Notes: generated by a model from the sequence alone, not told the origin. 48,794 nucleotides of DNA from Flemingiibacterium sp045635785 (GCA_045635785.1 JAZTWJ010000065.1:1-48794); one strand, 5' to 3'. Counted from the stretch's first letter, positions 25,901-33,995 are shown. A program made the numbers and translations.

Positions 25901-26443
25901 CTCAGCCAAAAGCTCTTTGATCGCCTCTGCGCCCATGCCGACCTTGAATGCGTCTTTTCCGTACTTTTCGATATTTTCCTGATACTCGCGCTCGTTCAGC
26001 AACTGAAACTTCACAAGCTCGGTCGCACCGGGATCAATGACAATATAGCTTGCGAAATAGAGAACCTTTTCGAGCAATCTGGGGGTAATATCAAGCAGCA
26101 GACCCATACGGGACGGGATCGCACGGAAATACCAAATATGGGAAACCGGTGCTGCCAGCTCAATGTGACCCATTCTCTCACGGCGCACTTTTTTGGTGGT
26201 GACTTCAACGCCGCACTTTTCGCAGATCTTGCCCTTATGACGAACGCGCTTATACTTGCCGCAAAGGCACTCCCAGTCCTTGGTCGGACCAAAGATGCGC
26301 TCGCAGAAAAGTCCCTCGCGCTCAGCTTTTAATGTTCTGTAGTTGATGGTCTCGGGGCGTTTGACCTCGCCGTAAGACCAGCTTCTGATCATTTCGGGAG
26401 AAGCAAGACCGATTTTAATTGAATCAAATACGTTTCGTTCCAT
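22901..26443 (-). CDS. rpoC: RNA polymerase subunit beta-prime
   Basis: Catalytic subunit of RNA polymerase, 1180 residues, a normal Bacillota length. The N-terminal zinc site is CLCGKYKRVRHKGKICEKCG. The active-site motif NADFDGDQM holds the Mg ligands D449, D451 and D453. The bridge-helix/trigger-loop region includes GARGNLTQMRQLAGMRGLM and GTQLTMRTFHTGG. A second zinc site is formed by CGTKHG and CKAKHGVCTHC. It starts 21 bases after rpoB and ends at a strong terminator. Confidence 0.98.
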   Translation of the reverse strand: MERNVFDSIKIGLASPEMIRSWSYGEVKRPETINYRTLKAEREGLFCERIFGPTKDWECLCGKYKRVRHKGKICEKCGVEVTTKKVRRERMGHIELAAPVSHIWYFRAIPSRMGLLLDITPRLLEKVLYFASYIVIDPGATELVKFQLLNEREYQENIEKYGKDAFKVGMGAEAIKELLAEIDINGLSESLHAELESASGQKKIRIIKRLEVVEAFRKSGNKPEWMILDAVPVIPPDIRAMVQLDGGRFASSDLNDLYRRVINRNNRLRRLMELFAPEIIIRNEKRMLQEAVDALIDNGRRGKPVTGPNNRPLKSLSEMLRGKQGRFRQNLLGKRVDYSGRSVIVVGPDLKIYQCGLPKEMALELFKPFVMKRLVETQKATNIKDAKKKVEKVDVVVWDALENVIKEHPVLLNRAPTLHRLSIQAFEPILVVGRAIKLHPLVCTAFNADFDGDQMPVHVPLSAEAQAEARFLMLSANNLLKPADGRSVTVPSQDMILGSYYLTIDREGELGEGRVFRDFDEAVMAYENHQLGIHAAIKVRVTREIDGVEHTGIIDATLGRLIFNREIPQDLGFVDRSDPAHMLDLEISFATKKKDLGKIIDRCIKKHGVSVTAQVLDSIKAMGFKYSTKSSLSISVADMTIPPEKYTIVADAEKEVLNIMKHFQRGRLSEDERYNSVIKVWDQATKDVVDALLQKFDRYNPIKMMSDSGARGNLTQMRQLAGMRGLMFATNGKTMEMPIKSNFREGLNILEYFVAARGARKSLSDTALKTADSGYLTRRLVDVSQDVIVREVDCGTKHGIWVSKIMDGNEVIEPLKDRLIGRFVIGDVIHPETGEVLVADNTMITDDSADAIVNAGIEKVLIRTILECKAKHGVCTHCYGADLASSKPVNVGEAVGIIAAQSIGEPGTQLTMRTFHTGGVAGADITQGLPRVEELFEARRPKKTAIVAEIGGVARITENKRMRTIVVSAGGDTEDVSYPIPFGVRIIIEDGTEVYAGQPLTEGSICPTDILRINGLDAAYDYIIREVQKVYRLQSVEVNDKHIEVIARQMTRKTRIEESGNTALLAGSVVDLLELERENAEIQKRIDAGEIDLRLAVGTPVLLGITKAALLTESFLSAASFQETTKVLTEAAIKGKVDNLLGLKENVIIGKLIPAGTGMECYRNIEVAKGDEMPAAIIAE

Positions 26444-26464
26444 TAATGATTTCCTTCTCCAATC

Positions 26465-29400
26465 TTATTCATCTTCACCGTCGTCGTAATCGCCACCGAA
26501 GCCGAGATCCTCAAACAGATCCTCCTCGTCGGCATTGTCGCCGCCAAACAGATCGTCGTCATCCTCGCCGTCAAAATGCTCGGGGCTAAAGGAATCGCGG
26601 AGCTCGTTTTCATCGGTAACCGTTTCGCCGATATCCGAATCGGAAACATAGTTGGGTACGAATTCGTCCTCGTCCTCGCCCAGCTTTGCAAGCTCGATGA
26701 CATTGCCCTCGCGGTCGAGAACCTTGACATCCAGTGCCAGCGACTGAAGCTCCTTGACGAGCACCTTGAACGCCTCGGGAACACCCGGCGTGGGAATGTT
26801 CTGTCCCTTGACGATCGCTTCGTAGGTCTTGACACGACCGGTCACATCGTCCGACTTGACAGTCAGGATTTCCTGCAACGTGTAAGCGGCGCCGTATGCC
26901 TCCAGCGCCCAAACCTCCATCTCGCCGAAACGCTGACCGCCGAACTGGGCTTTGCCGCCGAGAGGCTGCTGCGTTACGAGACCGTAGGGGCCTGTGGAAC
27001 GTGCGTGGATCTTATCGTCAACCAGATGGTGAAGCTTGAGATAGTACATGATGCCGACGGTAACGGGGTTGTCGAAGGGTTCGCCGGTGCGTCCGTCGTA
27101 CAGAACCGTCTTTCCGTCCACTACGCGAAGCTTGTCAGCAAGGCGCAGCTCTTCCAGATGTGCATCATCATCCGCTTCTTCCCCTGTGATGGGGCGAAGC
27201 TGACGCTCGCCGTTTTCGTCAACGGAAAGCTCGAAGAGATTCTTGCCCTTGACATATTCGCCGGGCAATACCGCGCGATCCATACCCGCCATGACCATGC
27301 ACTCTGCGATATCCTTTTCGCCTGCACCGTCAAATACGGGAGTCATGATCTTCCAGCCAAGCTTGCGGGCAGCAATGCCGAGGTGAACCTCAAGCACCTG
27401 ACCGATGTTCATTCGAGACGGAACGCCCATCGGGTTGAGCACGATGTCAAGCGGCGTACCATCCGGCAGGAAGGGCATATCCTCCGGCGGAAGAATGCGG
27501 GAAACGACACCCTTGTTACCATGGCGTCCCGCCATCTTATCGCCGACGGAGATCTTACGCTTCTGCGCGATATAAACACGGACGACCTTGTTGACTCCGG
27601 GCGGAAGCTCATCGGAGGTCTCACGGGAGAATACCTTGACATCAATAACGATACCGGATTCGCCGTGCGGCAGTCTGAGAGAGGTATCGCGAACCTCGCG
27701 CGCCTTTTCGCCAAAGATGGCACGGAGCAGACGCTCCTCCGCGGTCAGCTCTGTTTCGCCCTTGGGCGTAACCTTACCGACTAGAATATCACCGGCACGA
27801 ACCTCGGTTCCCTTGCGGATAATACCGTCGGGCGTGAGATCCTTCAGCGCATCCTCGCCCACATTGGGGATTTCGCGGGTGATCTCTTCCGGACCGAGCT
27901 TGGTGTCGCGTGCTTCGTGAGAATATTCTTCAATATGAATGGATGTATAAACATCATCGCGCACAAGGCGCTCATTCAGAAGAACCGCGTCCTCGTAGTT
28001 GTAGCCTTCCCATGTCATGAAGCCGATGAGGGCATTCTTACCGAGGGAAATTTCGCCGTTATCGGTGGCGGGGCCATCTGCGATAACCTGCTTTACCTCA
28101 ACGCGCTCGCCGAGAGTGACGATGGGGCGCTGGTTGACACAGGTACCCTGATTGGAGCGTTTGAACTTAATTAAATGATAAACATCCTTGGTGCCGGCAT
28201 CGGTGCGGATGACGATCTCATCTGCACAGACCTTTTCAACATAGCCCGCATTTCTCGCGCAGATAACAACGCCGGAGTCAATGGCCGCCTTGTACTCCAT
28301 ACCGGTCGCAACGATCGGCGCATCGGAAACAAGCAGCGGAACTGCCTGCTTCTGCATGTTGGAGCCCATGAGTGCACGGGAGTTGTCGTCGTTTTCAAGG
28401 AAGGGGATAGATGCGGTGGCAACCGACACAACCATCTTCGGCGAAACGTCCATAAAGTCCGCCTCAGATGCGTCGAATTCGAGAATTTCGTTACGGCGTC
28501 TGCCGGAAACACGGCTGTTGACAAAGCGACCTTCCGCGTCCAATGCCTCGTTCGCCTGCACGACGGTATAGTTGTCCTCCACATCCGCGGTCATGTAAAC
28601 AACTTCGTCGGTAACAACACCGCGTTCCTTGTCAACCTTGCGGTAAGGAGCTTCGATGAAGCCGTAGTTGTTAATCTTTGCGCAGGTAGAAAGGTAGGAA
28701 ATCAGACCGATGTTCGGTCCTTCAGGTGTCTCGATGGGGCACATACGACCGTAGTGAGTGTAGTGTACATCTCGCACGTCGAAGGATGCGCGGTCACGGG
28801 ACAAACCGCCCGGGCCCAGCGCAGAAAGACGGCGCTTGTGTGTCAGTTCAGCAAGCGGGTTGTTCTGATCCATGAACTGAGAAAGCGGCGAGGAACCGAA
28901 GAATTCGCGGATAGCGGTAACAACCGGACGGATATTGATGAGCGTATTGGGCGTCAATGTTTCCGCGTCCTGCGTGGTCATGCGTTCCTTGACGGTCTTG
29001 TCCATACGGGAGAAGCCAATACGGAGCTGATTCTGTAAAAGCTCGCCCACAGAGCGCAAGCGACGGTTGCCGAGATGGTCGATATCATCGCGAACGCCGA
29101 TGTCGTGGGTAAGGCAGGTCAAATAGTTAATGGACGCAAAAATATCGTCCTTGGTAATATGCTTGGGGCAAAGCTCCGCCAATTTGCCGGCTGCCAGCTT
29201 CTTGAAGGCGTCAACATCGCCGCCCGCTTCTTCCAGCAGCTCGATCATGACGGACAGCTTCACCTTTTCGGTGATGCCGATGTCGTCCAAATCGCAGCCA
29301 ATGACATAGCGGGGCTCGATCATACCGTTGCCGAATACCTTAACTTCGGTCTCGCCGTCCTCAAGGTAGAGGTAAACCTCATTGACACCCGCATGCTCTA

Positions 29401-30379
29401 TGTTCATTGCGCGCTCTTCGTCCAAAAGCTCCTCTGCTTCATAAAGAAGCTCGCCGGTGATGGGGGAGATAACGGGGCGCGCCAGCTTATGCCCTTCAAT
29501 GCGCTTGCCGAGAGCAAGCTTTTTGTCGTACTTATAGCGGCCGACAGCAGCAAGATCGTAGCGCTTGGGATCAAAGAACAGATTATTCAAAAGGAGCTGT
29601 GCGCTTTCTACCAGCGGAGGTTCGCCGGGACGCAGCTTCTTGTAGATCTCCTTCAAGGCTTCATCGCCAAGGGAGGTGTGATTTTTGTCAGCCTCCGCCT
29701 GCATCATATCCTTGTCCATCGTCGCCATCAGCTTGGGGTCCTCGCCGAAATACTTGATGATCTCTTCGTTGGACTCAATGCCGAGTGCGCGGATCAGAAC
29801 GGTGATCGGAATCTTGCGATTCTTGTCGATGCGGACATAGAAAATAACGTTGGCATCGGTTTCGTACTCAAGCCATGCGCCGCGATAGGGAATGACGGTA
29901 GCGGCATAAATCACCTTACCGGTCTTGTCGATAGAGGTTTCGTAATAGATACCGGGCGAGCGGACGATCTGAGATACGATGACGCGCTCAGCGCCGTTGA
30001 TGATAAAGGTACCGTTGTCGGTCATGAGCGGGAAATCGCCCATAAACACTGCCGATTCCTTGACTTCGCCGGTAGCCTTATTGGTCAGGCGAACCGTAAC
30101 GCGAAGGGGTGCCGCGTAGTTAGTGTCACGCTCCTTGCACTCCTCCTCGGGATATTTCGGGGTTGGATCGATGGTGTAGTCGATAAACTCGATCACAAGA
30201 TTACCGGAATAATCGGTAATCGGCGATACATCATGCAGCACCTCGCGAAGACCTTCCTCGAGGAACCACCTGTACGACTTTTTCTGAACCTCGATGAGAT
30301 TGGGCATTTCCAAAGTATCGCCAATTTTGGCGAAGCTCATGCGTTTGGTTTTGCCAAGCATCGTGGGATTGACCACCAT
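26465..30379 (-). CDS. rpoB: RNA polymerase subunit beta
   Basis: Beta subunit of RNA polymerase, 1304 residues from the chosen ATG at 30379 (MVVNPTMLGKTKRMSF), which has GGAGTG nine bases upstream. A TTG/ATG-type start further up would add 11 hydrophobic residues unlike the family. The rifampicin pocket SQFMDQNNPLAELTHKRRL then SALGPGGLSRDRA carries the wild-type Asp, His and Ser, so intrinsic rifampicin resistance by target change is not predicted. The usual GSSQL reads GSSPL. The protein ends in an acidic tail of about 80 residues with runs such as GEDDDDLFGG. rplJ and rplL, usually upstream, are absent. Confidence 0.97.
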   Translation of the reverse strand: MVVNPTMLGKTKRMSFAKIGDTLEMPNLIEVQKKSYRWFLEEGLREVLHDVSPITDYSGNLVIEFIDYTIDPTPKYPEEECKERDTNYAAPLRVTVRLTNKATGEVKESAVFMGDFPLMTDNGTFIINGAERVIVSQIVRSPGIYYETSIDKTGKVIYAATVIPYRGAWLEYETDANVIFYVRIDKNRKIPITVLIRALGIESNEEIIKYFGEDPKLMATMDKDMMQAEADKNHTSLGDEALKEIYKKLRPGEPPLVESAQLLLNNLFFDPKRYDLAAVGRYKYDKKLALGKRIEGHKLARPVISPITGELLYEAEELLDEERAMNIEHAGVNEVYLYLEDGETEVKVFGNGMIEPRYVIGCDLDDIGITEKVKLSVMIELLEEAGGDVDAFKKLAAGKLAELCPKHITKDDIFASINYLTCLTHDIGVRDDIDHLGNRRLRSVGELLQNQLRIGFSRMDKTVKERMTTQDAETLTPNTLINIRPVVTAIREFFGSSPLSQFMDQNNPLAELTHKRRLSALGPGGLSRDRASFDVRDVHYTHYGRMCPIETPEGPNIGLISYLSTCAKINNYGFIEAPYRKVDKERGVVTDEVVYMTADVEDNYTVVQANEALDAEGRFVNSRVSGRRRNEILEFDASEADFMDVSPKMVVSVATASIPFLENDDNSRALMGSNMQKQAVPLLVSDAPIVATGMEYKAAIDSGVVICARNAGYVEKVCADEIVIRTDAGTKDVYHLIKFKRSNQGTCVNQRPIVTLGERVEVKQVIADGPATDNGEISLGKNALIGFMTWEGYNYEDAVLLNERLVRDDVYTSIHIEEYSHEARDTKLGPEEITREIPNVGEDALKDLTPDGIIRKGTEVRAGDILVGKVTPKGETELTAEERLLRAIFGEKAREVRDTSLRLPHGESGIVIDVKVFSRETSDELPPGVNKVVRVYIAQKRKISVGDKMAGRHGNKGVVSRILPPEDMPFLPDGTPLDIVLNPMGVPSRMNIGQVLEVHLGIAARKLGWKIMTPVFDGAGEKDIAECMVMAGMDRAVLPGEYVKGKNLFELSVDENGERQLRPITGEEADDDAHLEELRLADKLRVVDGKTVLYDGRTGEPFDNPVTVGIMYYLKLHHLVDDKIHARSTGPYGLVTQQPLGGKAQFGGQRFGEMEVWALEAYGAAYTLQEILTVKSDDVTGRVKTYEAIVKGQNIPTPGVPEAFKVLVKELQSLALDVKVLDREGNVIELAKLGEDEDEFVPNYVSDSDIGETVTDENELRDSFSPEHFDGEDDDDLFGGDNADEEDLFEDLGFGGDYDDGEDE

Positions 30380-30477
30380 AAAAACTATCACTCCATTCAA
30401 CAAAATTGACATCCGGGGTATTTTCGTTGCTTTGCATGCGACATATCCGTCCGATGCCGATCGGCGCGCGGAAGGTC

Positions 30478-30557
30478 AAAAAAATTTGCAGGCGGACGAT
30501 ATCGGAAGATCTCCGAGGGAAACGACGTCTTTTTTCCGGCGGGGAATTTGCCTGCAA
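30478..30557 (-). promoter_or_regulatory. Branched terminator-like element in the rpoB leader
   Basis: In the transcript, TTGCAGGC (30557-30550) can pair with GCCTGCAA (30493-30486), closing a loop of about 56 bases that itself holds two small stems (GGAAA/TTTCC and CGGA/TCCG). The closing stem is followed by AT7, a terminator-like U-tract. It lies about 80 bases after the promoter start and 100 before the rpoB ATG, so it could attenuate rpoBC. No experiment supports this here. Confidence 0.5.
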
Positions 30558-30644
30558 TTTGAATAAATATTCCACATTTTCTGCGGGCTTTTTGGCATTC
30601 GCACAAAAAAGCGCATAATCAAAGCAATTATAATGCAGTATAAT

Positions 30645-30673
30645 ATTATAGCACGCATTTTTCGATTTGTCAA
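30645..30673 (-). promoter_or_regulatory. Perfect consensus promoter of rpoBC
   Basis: Minus strand TTGACA (30673-30668), 17 bases, TATAAT (30650-30645). The leader to the rpoB ATG is about 260 bases with no gene. Another TTGACA lies upstream at about 30690. Confidence 0.9.
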
Positions 30674-30776
30674 TAGAAAAAAGAAAATTTGTCAAAAATT
30701 TTTACAGATTTTTCTGAAAGAATAACCGCAAAAATCCATCTTTTGCAAAATTTTTTGAGAAATTTTCAAAAACCTC

Positions 30777-30805
30777 TTGATATTTTCAAAAAGTTGTGGT
30801 ATCAT
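30777..30805 (+). promoter_or_regulatory. Promoter of rpsT
   Basis: TTGATA (30777-30782), 17 bases, TATCAT (30800-30805) with a TGG extension. A CAGC/GCTG hairpin lies in the roughly 100-base leader. Confidence 0.75.
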
Positions 30806-30907
30806 ATATTGAGAAATGCTGTTATACAGCTGCAAGCCCCGGCTGCATCAGGCGTAAACCGAGACAGTCAAAGCTTGACGCAGACGATTTTGAAGGAGGT
30901 GAACAGT

Positions 30908-31174
30908 TTGCCGAACATTAAATCCGCGAAGAAGCGCGTGAAGGTCATCGAAGCGAAGACCCTGCAGAACAAGATGCTCAAGACCGCTCTCAAAACTTCC
31001 ATGAAGAAGTATGAAGCAGCTCTCGCATCCGGTGATAAGGCCGCAGCCGCTGAAACTTATAAGGCAGCAGTCAAGAAGATTGACCAGGCAGTTTCCCAGG
31101 GTATTCTTCATAAGAATAACGCTGCAAGAAAAAAGAGCAGCTTTACCGTAAAGCTCAACAAGCTTGAGGCATAA
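30908..31174 (+). CDS. rpsT: Small ribosomal subunit protein bS20
   Basis: The 88-residue protein reads (M)PNIKSAKKRVKVIEAKTL... and ends in KNNAARKKSSFTVKLNKLEA, a complete S20. The start codon is TTG at 30908, set by a very strong AAGGAGGTGA six bases upstream; S20 is known for using weak start codons in other bacteria, where this allows autoregulation. It is a single-gene unit between its own promoter and a bidirectional terminator. Confidence 0.96.
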   Translation: MPNIKSAKKRVKVIEAKTLQNKMLKTALKTSMKKYEAALASGDKAAAAETYKAAVKKIDQAVSQGILHKNNAARKKSSFTVKLNKLEA

Positions 31175-31195
31175 GCATACTCCCATATGTATTTT

Positions 31196-31223
31196 GGTGA
31201 TGAAGATCTTTCATCACCTTTTT
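31196..31223. terminator. Bidirectional terminator between rpsT and the PepSY-like gene
   Basis: GGTGATGAA (31196-31204) pairs with TTCATCACC (31210-31218), loop GATCT, then T5 on the plus strand. It overlaps the last codons of the convergent gene. Confidence 0.9.
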
Positions 31224-32092
31224 ACTTTCGCCATACTCCAGACTCTGCCGTGTGCATCCAGCACCGCTCTGTAATCGCAGACGCTGCCGCGAAGCTCCAC
31301 CGCTGTGAAGTCCCCCATCCGCTCCGCCGCCAGCCCGTCTGTAATTTTTAATCCCAGACTGTCACCCGCAAAGCGCACCGCGCGCTCCACCAGCTCCGCC
31401 TCGCTGCATCGCACCTTCGGTACCGTGCCGAGACGAATGTAGACAAAGCTTTCAAGGCTTCCGTCAAATGCCGAAAAGGTGAGTCGCATATTTTGCATAT
31501 CCGCCACCCAACGGCTCCCGTCATCCGAAGCATGCAGATCGGGCGCATTTTCATCGAACAGCGATTGAACCACACGCTTTGCCACCGTCAGACTGTACTG
31601 CGTCACCTCATCCGCGGATGCCGTGACCGCCTCTTTTGCCGGCAGAAGAACCGCGCTCACTTTTGCAAGCGTTTCTGCGATGATCTGCATCTCCTTCACA
31701 TTTGCGTATTCGAGGGCGGCAAGCAGTGAAAAGGTGTCCCCCAGACTTTTCGCCTCGGATGTGATCGCCGCATCCCCCGCACGCATGCGGTCTGCCATCG
31801 CAAGCAACGTCTCCCGCTCCACATCGGTCGGAAGCGCCGTCACCGCGCTTCGGAATCGCAGTGCCGCGGACAAGCCTTCCTCTCCCGTAGGCATCTGCGC
31901 CCATGCATGCAACGCATCCGCGCATTCCGTCAGCACCCCGCGGCATCGCTCCAGCTCATAAGTGCGGAGCGCCGTCTCCGCCCGCCGCGCCGCAAAGCCC
32001 ATCACGATGCTGAGCGCCGCTATGATGAAAAGGATCATATACGCAATGCGAATATCCGAAAGATTTTTTCGATCGCTGCGAAATTTTCGCAT
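31214..32092 (-). CDS. Membrane-anchored protein with PepSY-like C-terminus
   Basis: A 292-residue protein with one transmembrane helix (about residues 17-36) and a mostly helical, alanine-rich extracytoplasmic part. The last 60 residues (ELVERAVRFAGDSLGLKI, then a beta-rich stretch ending VLDAHGRVWSM) follow a PepSY-like pattern. The layout recalls the germination protein YpeB, but I cannot confirm it and no sleB neighbour is present. I chose the ATG at 32092, where GGAGG sits six bases upstream; the in-frame ATG at 32122 has none. It diverges from trmL. Confidence 0.7.
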   Translation of the reverse strand: MRKFRSDRKNLSDIRIAYMILFIIAALSIVMGFAARRAETALRTYELERCRGVLTECADALHAWAQMPTGEEGLSAALRFRSAVTALPTDVERETLLAMADRMRAGDAAITSEAKSLGDTFSLLAALEYANVKEMQIIAETLAKVSAVLLPAKEAVTASADEVTQYSLTVAKRVVQSLFDENAPDLHASDDGSRWVADMQNMRLTFSAFDGSLESFVYIRLGTVPKVRCSEAELVERAVRFAGDSLGLKITDGLAAERMGDFTAVELRGSVCDYRAVLDAHGRVWSMAKVKR

Positions 32093-32185
32093 AGTAAGCC
32101 TCCTCCGCTTTGAGATTTCCATGTGATACGATCAGTATTTCCGAAGCAGACAGAAACCATACAAATATATAGAAGGATTTTGATC

Positions 32186-32689
32186 ATGAACAACATCAAC
32201 ATTGTCCTTGTGGAGCCCGAAATTCCGCAGAATACGGGCAATATCGCGCGCACCTGTGCCGCAACGGGCGCCGCATTGCATCTTGTCAAGCCGCTGGGCT
32301 TTGCAATCGACGACCGCAAGCTCAAACGCGCAGGGCTGGATTACTGGGATAAGCTCGACATCTCCTATTATGAAAATTTAGACGATTTTTTTGCGAAAAA
32401 TCCACATGCGGAATTTTTCTGCTTCACCACCAAGGCAAGGCACCGTCACACCGACATCACCTACCCTACCCCCGTCTTTTTGATGTTCGGCAAGGAGACC
32501 AAGGGCCTTCCCGAGGAGCTTCTCTATCGCAATCCCGAGCGCTGCGTGCGCATTCCCATGCGCGATACGCTCCGCTCGCTGAATCTTTCCAACTCTGCCG
32601 CCATCGCCGTTTACGAGGTGCTTCGCCAACAGGATTTCGAAGGTCTGCGCTTTGACGGCGAGCTGACACAGTTTGATTGGGAGCAATAA
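32186..32689 (+). CDS. trmL: tRNA (cytidine(34)-2'-O)-methyltransferase TrmL
   Basis: A SPOUT-family enzyme that 2'-O-methylates the wobble base of tRNA-Leu using S-adenosylmethionine. The 167-residue protein has the family start NINIVLVEPEIPQNTGNIAR, LMFGKETKGLPEELL, and the C-terminal knot segment IPMRDTLRSLNLSNSAAIAV. The ATG at 32186 gives this canonical start and has AAGGA eight bases upstream. An upstream in-frame ATG at 32123 would add 21 unrelated residues. Confidence 0.95.
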   Translation: MNNINIVLVEPEIPQNTGNIARTCAATGAALHLVKPLGFAIDDRKLKRAGLDYWDKLDISYYENLDDFFAKNPHAEFFCFTTKARHRHTDITYPTPVFLMFGKETKGLPEELLYRNPERCVRIPMRDTLRSLNLSNSAAIAVYEVLRQQDFEGLRFDGELTQFDWEQ

Positions 32690-32738
32690 GTCATCGGCTG
32701 ATACCGATCGGATTTGAGGGAAACAAGTACAAACAGAA

Positions 32739-32780
32739 AAAGGAGATGTTGCAACAAGTGCAACATCTCCTTTAATTTTT
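32739..32780. terminator. Bidirectional terminator between trmL and the ECF gene
   Basis: A perfect 15-pair stem (32739-32753 with 32759-32773, loop ACAAG), with T-rich sequence on the right and an A-run on the left. It overlaps the stop codon of the convergent ECF gene. Confidence 0.95.
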
Positions 32781-33290
32781 GATCTTTGCAAGCACCTTTG
32801 TCAGCGGCACAAAGAAAATGGAAACCGTGATCAAGGTGCAAAGCACCTGCGGGATGACCGCGGTCAACGAAGCCGCGAGATACGCCGTCGCCGCCGTTTG
32901 GTTGAACCCGAACAGAAGCGGCGTGATCACGTTGTCAAGCAGTGTAAACAGCACGGTAAACAGCATCGCCGACAATGTTACGGCAACGAGCTTCCCAAAC
33001 GAGACGCCGTGCGAAAACCTCTTCCCCAGCCGGCCGAAAAACAGCGCAAACAGATTATAGTATACCAAATATAATATAATTACTTGAATATAGAAGCCGA
33101 AAAGAATGCATCGCAAAAGCGAAAACGTGGTTGCGACGGCAACGCCCCTTGCCGATCCGAAGGAGTAGCAGAAGCAAAGCATCAGCACCGTTACGACTTC
33201 CACACCCGATATGCCTGCAAGTACCAGCTGTCCACCAATGAGCATGGCTGTGCATATCGCCACGAAAACAATGTCTTTTGCCTTATTCAT
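32772..33290 (-). CDS. ECF transporter S-component, probably for a cobalamin-related substrate
   Basis: A 172-residue integral membrane protein with about five or six hydrophobic segments, starting MNKAKDIVFVAICTAMLIGG as in many ECF substrate-binding (S) subunits, which work with a shared EcfT-EcfA1A2 energising module (not in the window). Its start overlaps the stop of the DUF4430 lipoprotein gene by four bases (ATGA), so the two are co-translated, and both are under a cobalamin riboswitch. Substrate assignment to cobalamin or a corrinoid is inferred from that context. Confidence 0.82.
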   Translation of the reverse strand: MNKAKDIVFVAICTAMLIGGQLVLAGISGVEVVTVLMLCFCYSFGSARGVAVATTFSLLRCILFGFYIQVIILYLVYYNLFALFFGRLGKRFSHGVSFGKLVAVTLSAMLFTVLFTLLDNVITPLLFGFNQTAATAYLAASLTAVIPQVLCTLITVSIFFVPLTKVLAKIKN

Positions 33291-33712
33291 TCGTTAAACG
33301 ACTTGAACACCCAGATATACTGACAGCCCGCCTTGACCTTAAGAACTTCTGCGCCAATGACTGCCGAACCGTATTCATTGCCGTTGTAGGAAACCGTTCC
33401 CCATGCGGAATTTGCATTATCCTCGTCACCGGTATAAAGCATCCAACAGCTGCTGTAATCTGCGGGGTTCTCGATTCCGTTGATCGAAGTGATCATGCCG
33501 TTCGCGACGGAATATTCCAGCTCGCCCTTTTCCTTGAGAGTCGCCATGTAGTCCATGAGTGTCATTTCAACATCGCCGATGGAATCCTTGGTGGCGGTGA
33601 TGACAATGCAGGTCTCCGAATCCTTAACGACCAGCGGCGCACTGCTTCCGCAAGATGCAAGCACCAGCATCACAGCGATGATAACTGCAAGAATTTTTGA
33701 TACGTTTTTCAT
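33287..33712 (-). CDS. DUF4430 (transcobalamin-like) lipoprotein
   Basis: The 141-residue protein has a lipoprotein signal peptide ending in the lipobox LASC (cysteine near residue 21), so it should be attached to the outer face of the membrane. The mature part matches DUF4430, which is related to the C-terminal domain of transcobalamin and intrinsic factor (YSSCWMLYTGDEDNANSAWG, then VLKVKAGCQYIWVF). I chose the ATG at 33712, preceded by GGAGG and the lipoprotein signal. Longer frames run through the riboswitch terminator and are not credible. It likely captures corrinoid for the ECF partner. Confidence 0.87.
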   Translation of the reverse strand: MKNVSKILAVIIAVMLVLASCGSSAPLVVKDSETCIVITATKDSIGDVEMTLMDYMATLKEKGELEYSVANGMITSINGIENPADYSSCWMLYTGDEDNANSAWGTVSYNGNEYGSAVIGAEVLKVKAGCQYIWVFKSFNE

Positions 33713-33731
33713 AAAAACAACCTCCAAAAAT

Positions 33732-33759
33732 AAAAAATTGCGTGCGAGGGCGCACGCAA
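33732..33759 (-). terminator. Riboswitch-linked terminator before the lipoprotein gene
   Basis: TTGCGTGCG (33738-33746) pairs with CGCACGCAA (33751-33759), and on the minus strand leads into T6, directly before the GGAGG of the lipoprotein gene. An ACAGTC/GACTGT hairpin upstream (about 33764-33780) could be part of the switching region. Confidence 0.9.
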
Positions 33760-33820
33760 GAAAACAGTCGGTGGACTGTACTGTTTTTTCTCCATTTGCC
33801 CAAGAAAAGTGACTTTTTAC

Positions 33821-33926
33821 ATGACGGGCAGGCATTCGGACTTTAACCGCAATGACTGTTGTGACGGAATTTCACCGCGCTTTCCCTGCATTCTGCTTAT
33901 GGCTCTGACAAAGCAGCTCGCGTCAT
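33821..33926 (-). promoter_or_regulatory. Cobalamin riboswitch (short form)
   Basis: On the minus strand the element is closed by ATGACG/CGTCAT (33926-33921 and 33826-33821). It contains GCAGGGAA, GCGGTGAAATTCCG and the B12 box AGTCCGAATGCCTGCC, all conserved in cobalamin aptamers. The span of about 106 bases is short compared with classical AdoCbl switches. It precedes a terminator and a B12-type uptake pair, so ligand binding should stop transcription. Confidence 0.87.
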
Positions 33927-33966
33927 TTTATAATTCGGTTTTATGCCGATTTGCTTCGGCTTTTTT

Positions 33967-33995
33967 ATTATAACAGATATTTCCGCGAATGTCAA
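33967..33995 (-). promoter_or_regulatory. Consensus promoter of the riboswitch operon
   Basis: Minus strand TTGACA (33995-33990), 17 bases, TATAAT (33972-33967). A GCCGA/TCGGC hairpin follows in the first bases of the transcript. Confidence 0.9.

Noticed and set aside
30689..30907. Extension of S20 by 73 residues
   Set aside because: The extra segment covers the rpsT promoter. The TTG at 30908 follows a near-perfect ribosome binding site and gives the standard S20 sequence.
33713..33835. N-terminal extension of the DUF4430 lipoprotein through the riboswitch
   Set aside because: The extension would be encoded by the aptamer and terminator, and it would bury the lipoprotein signal peptide. 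The ATG at 33712 has its own ribosome binding site.
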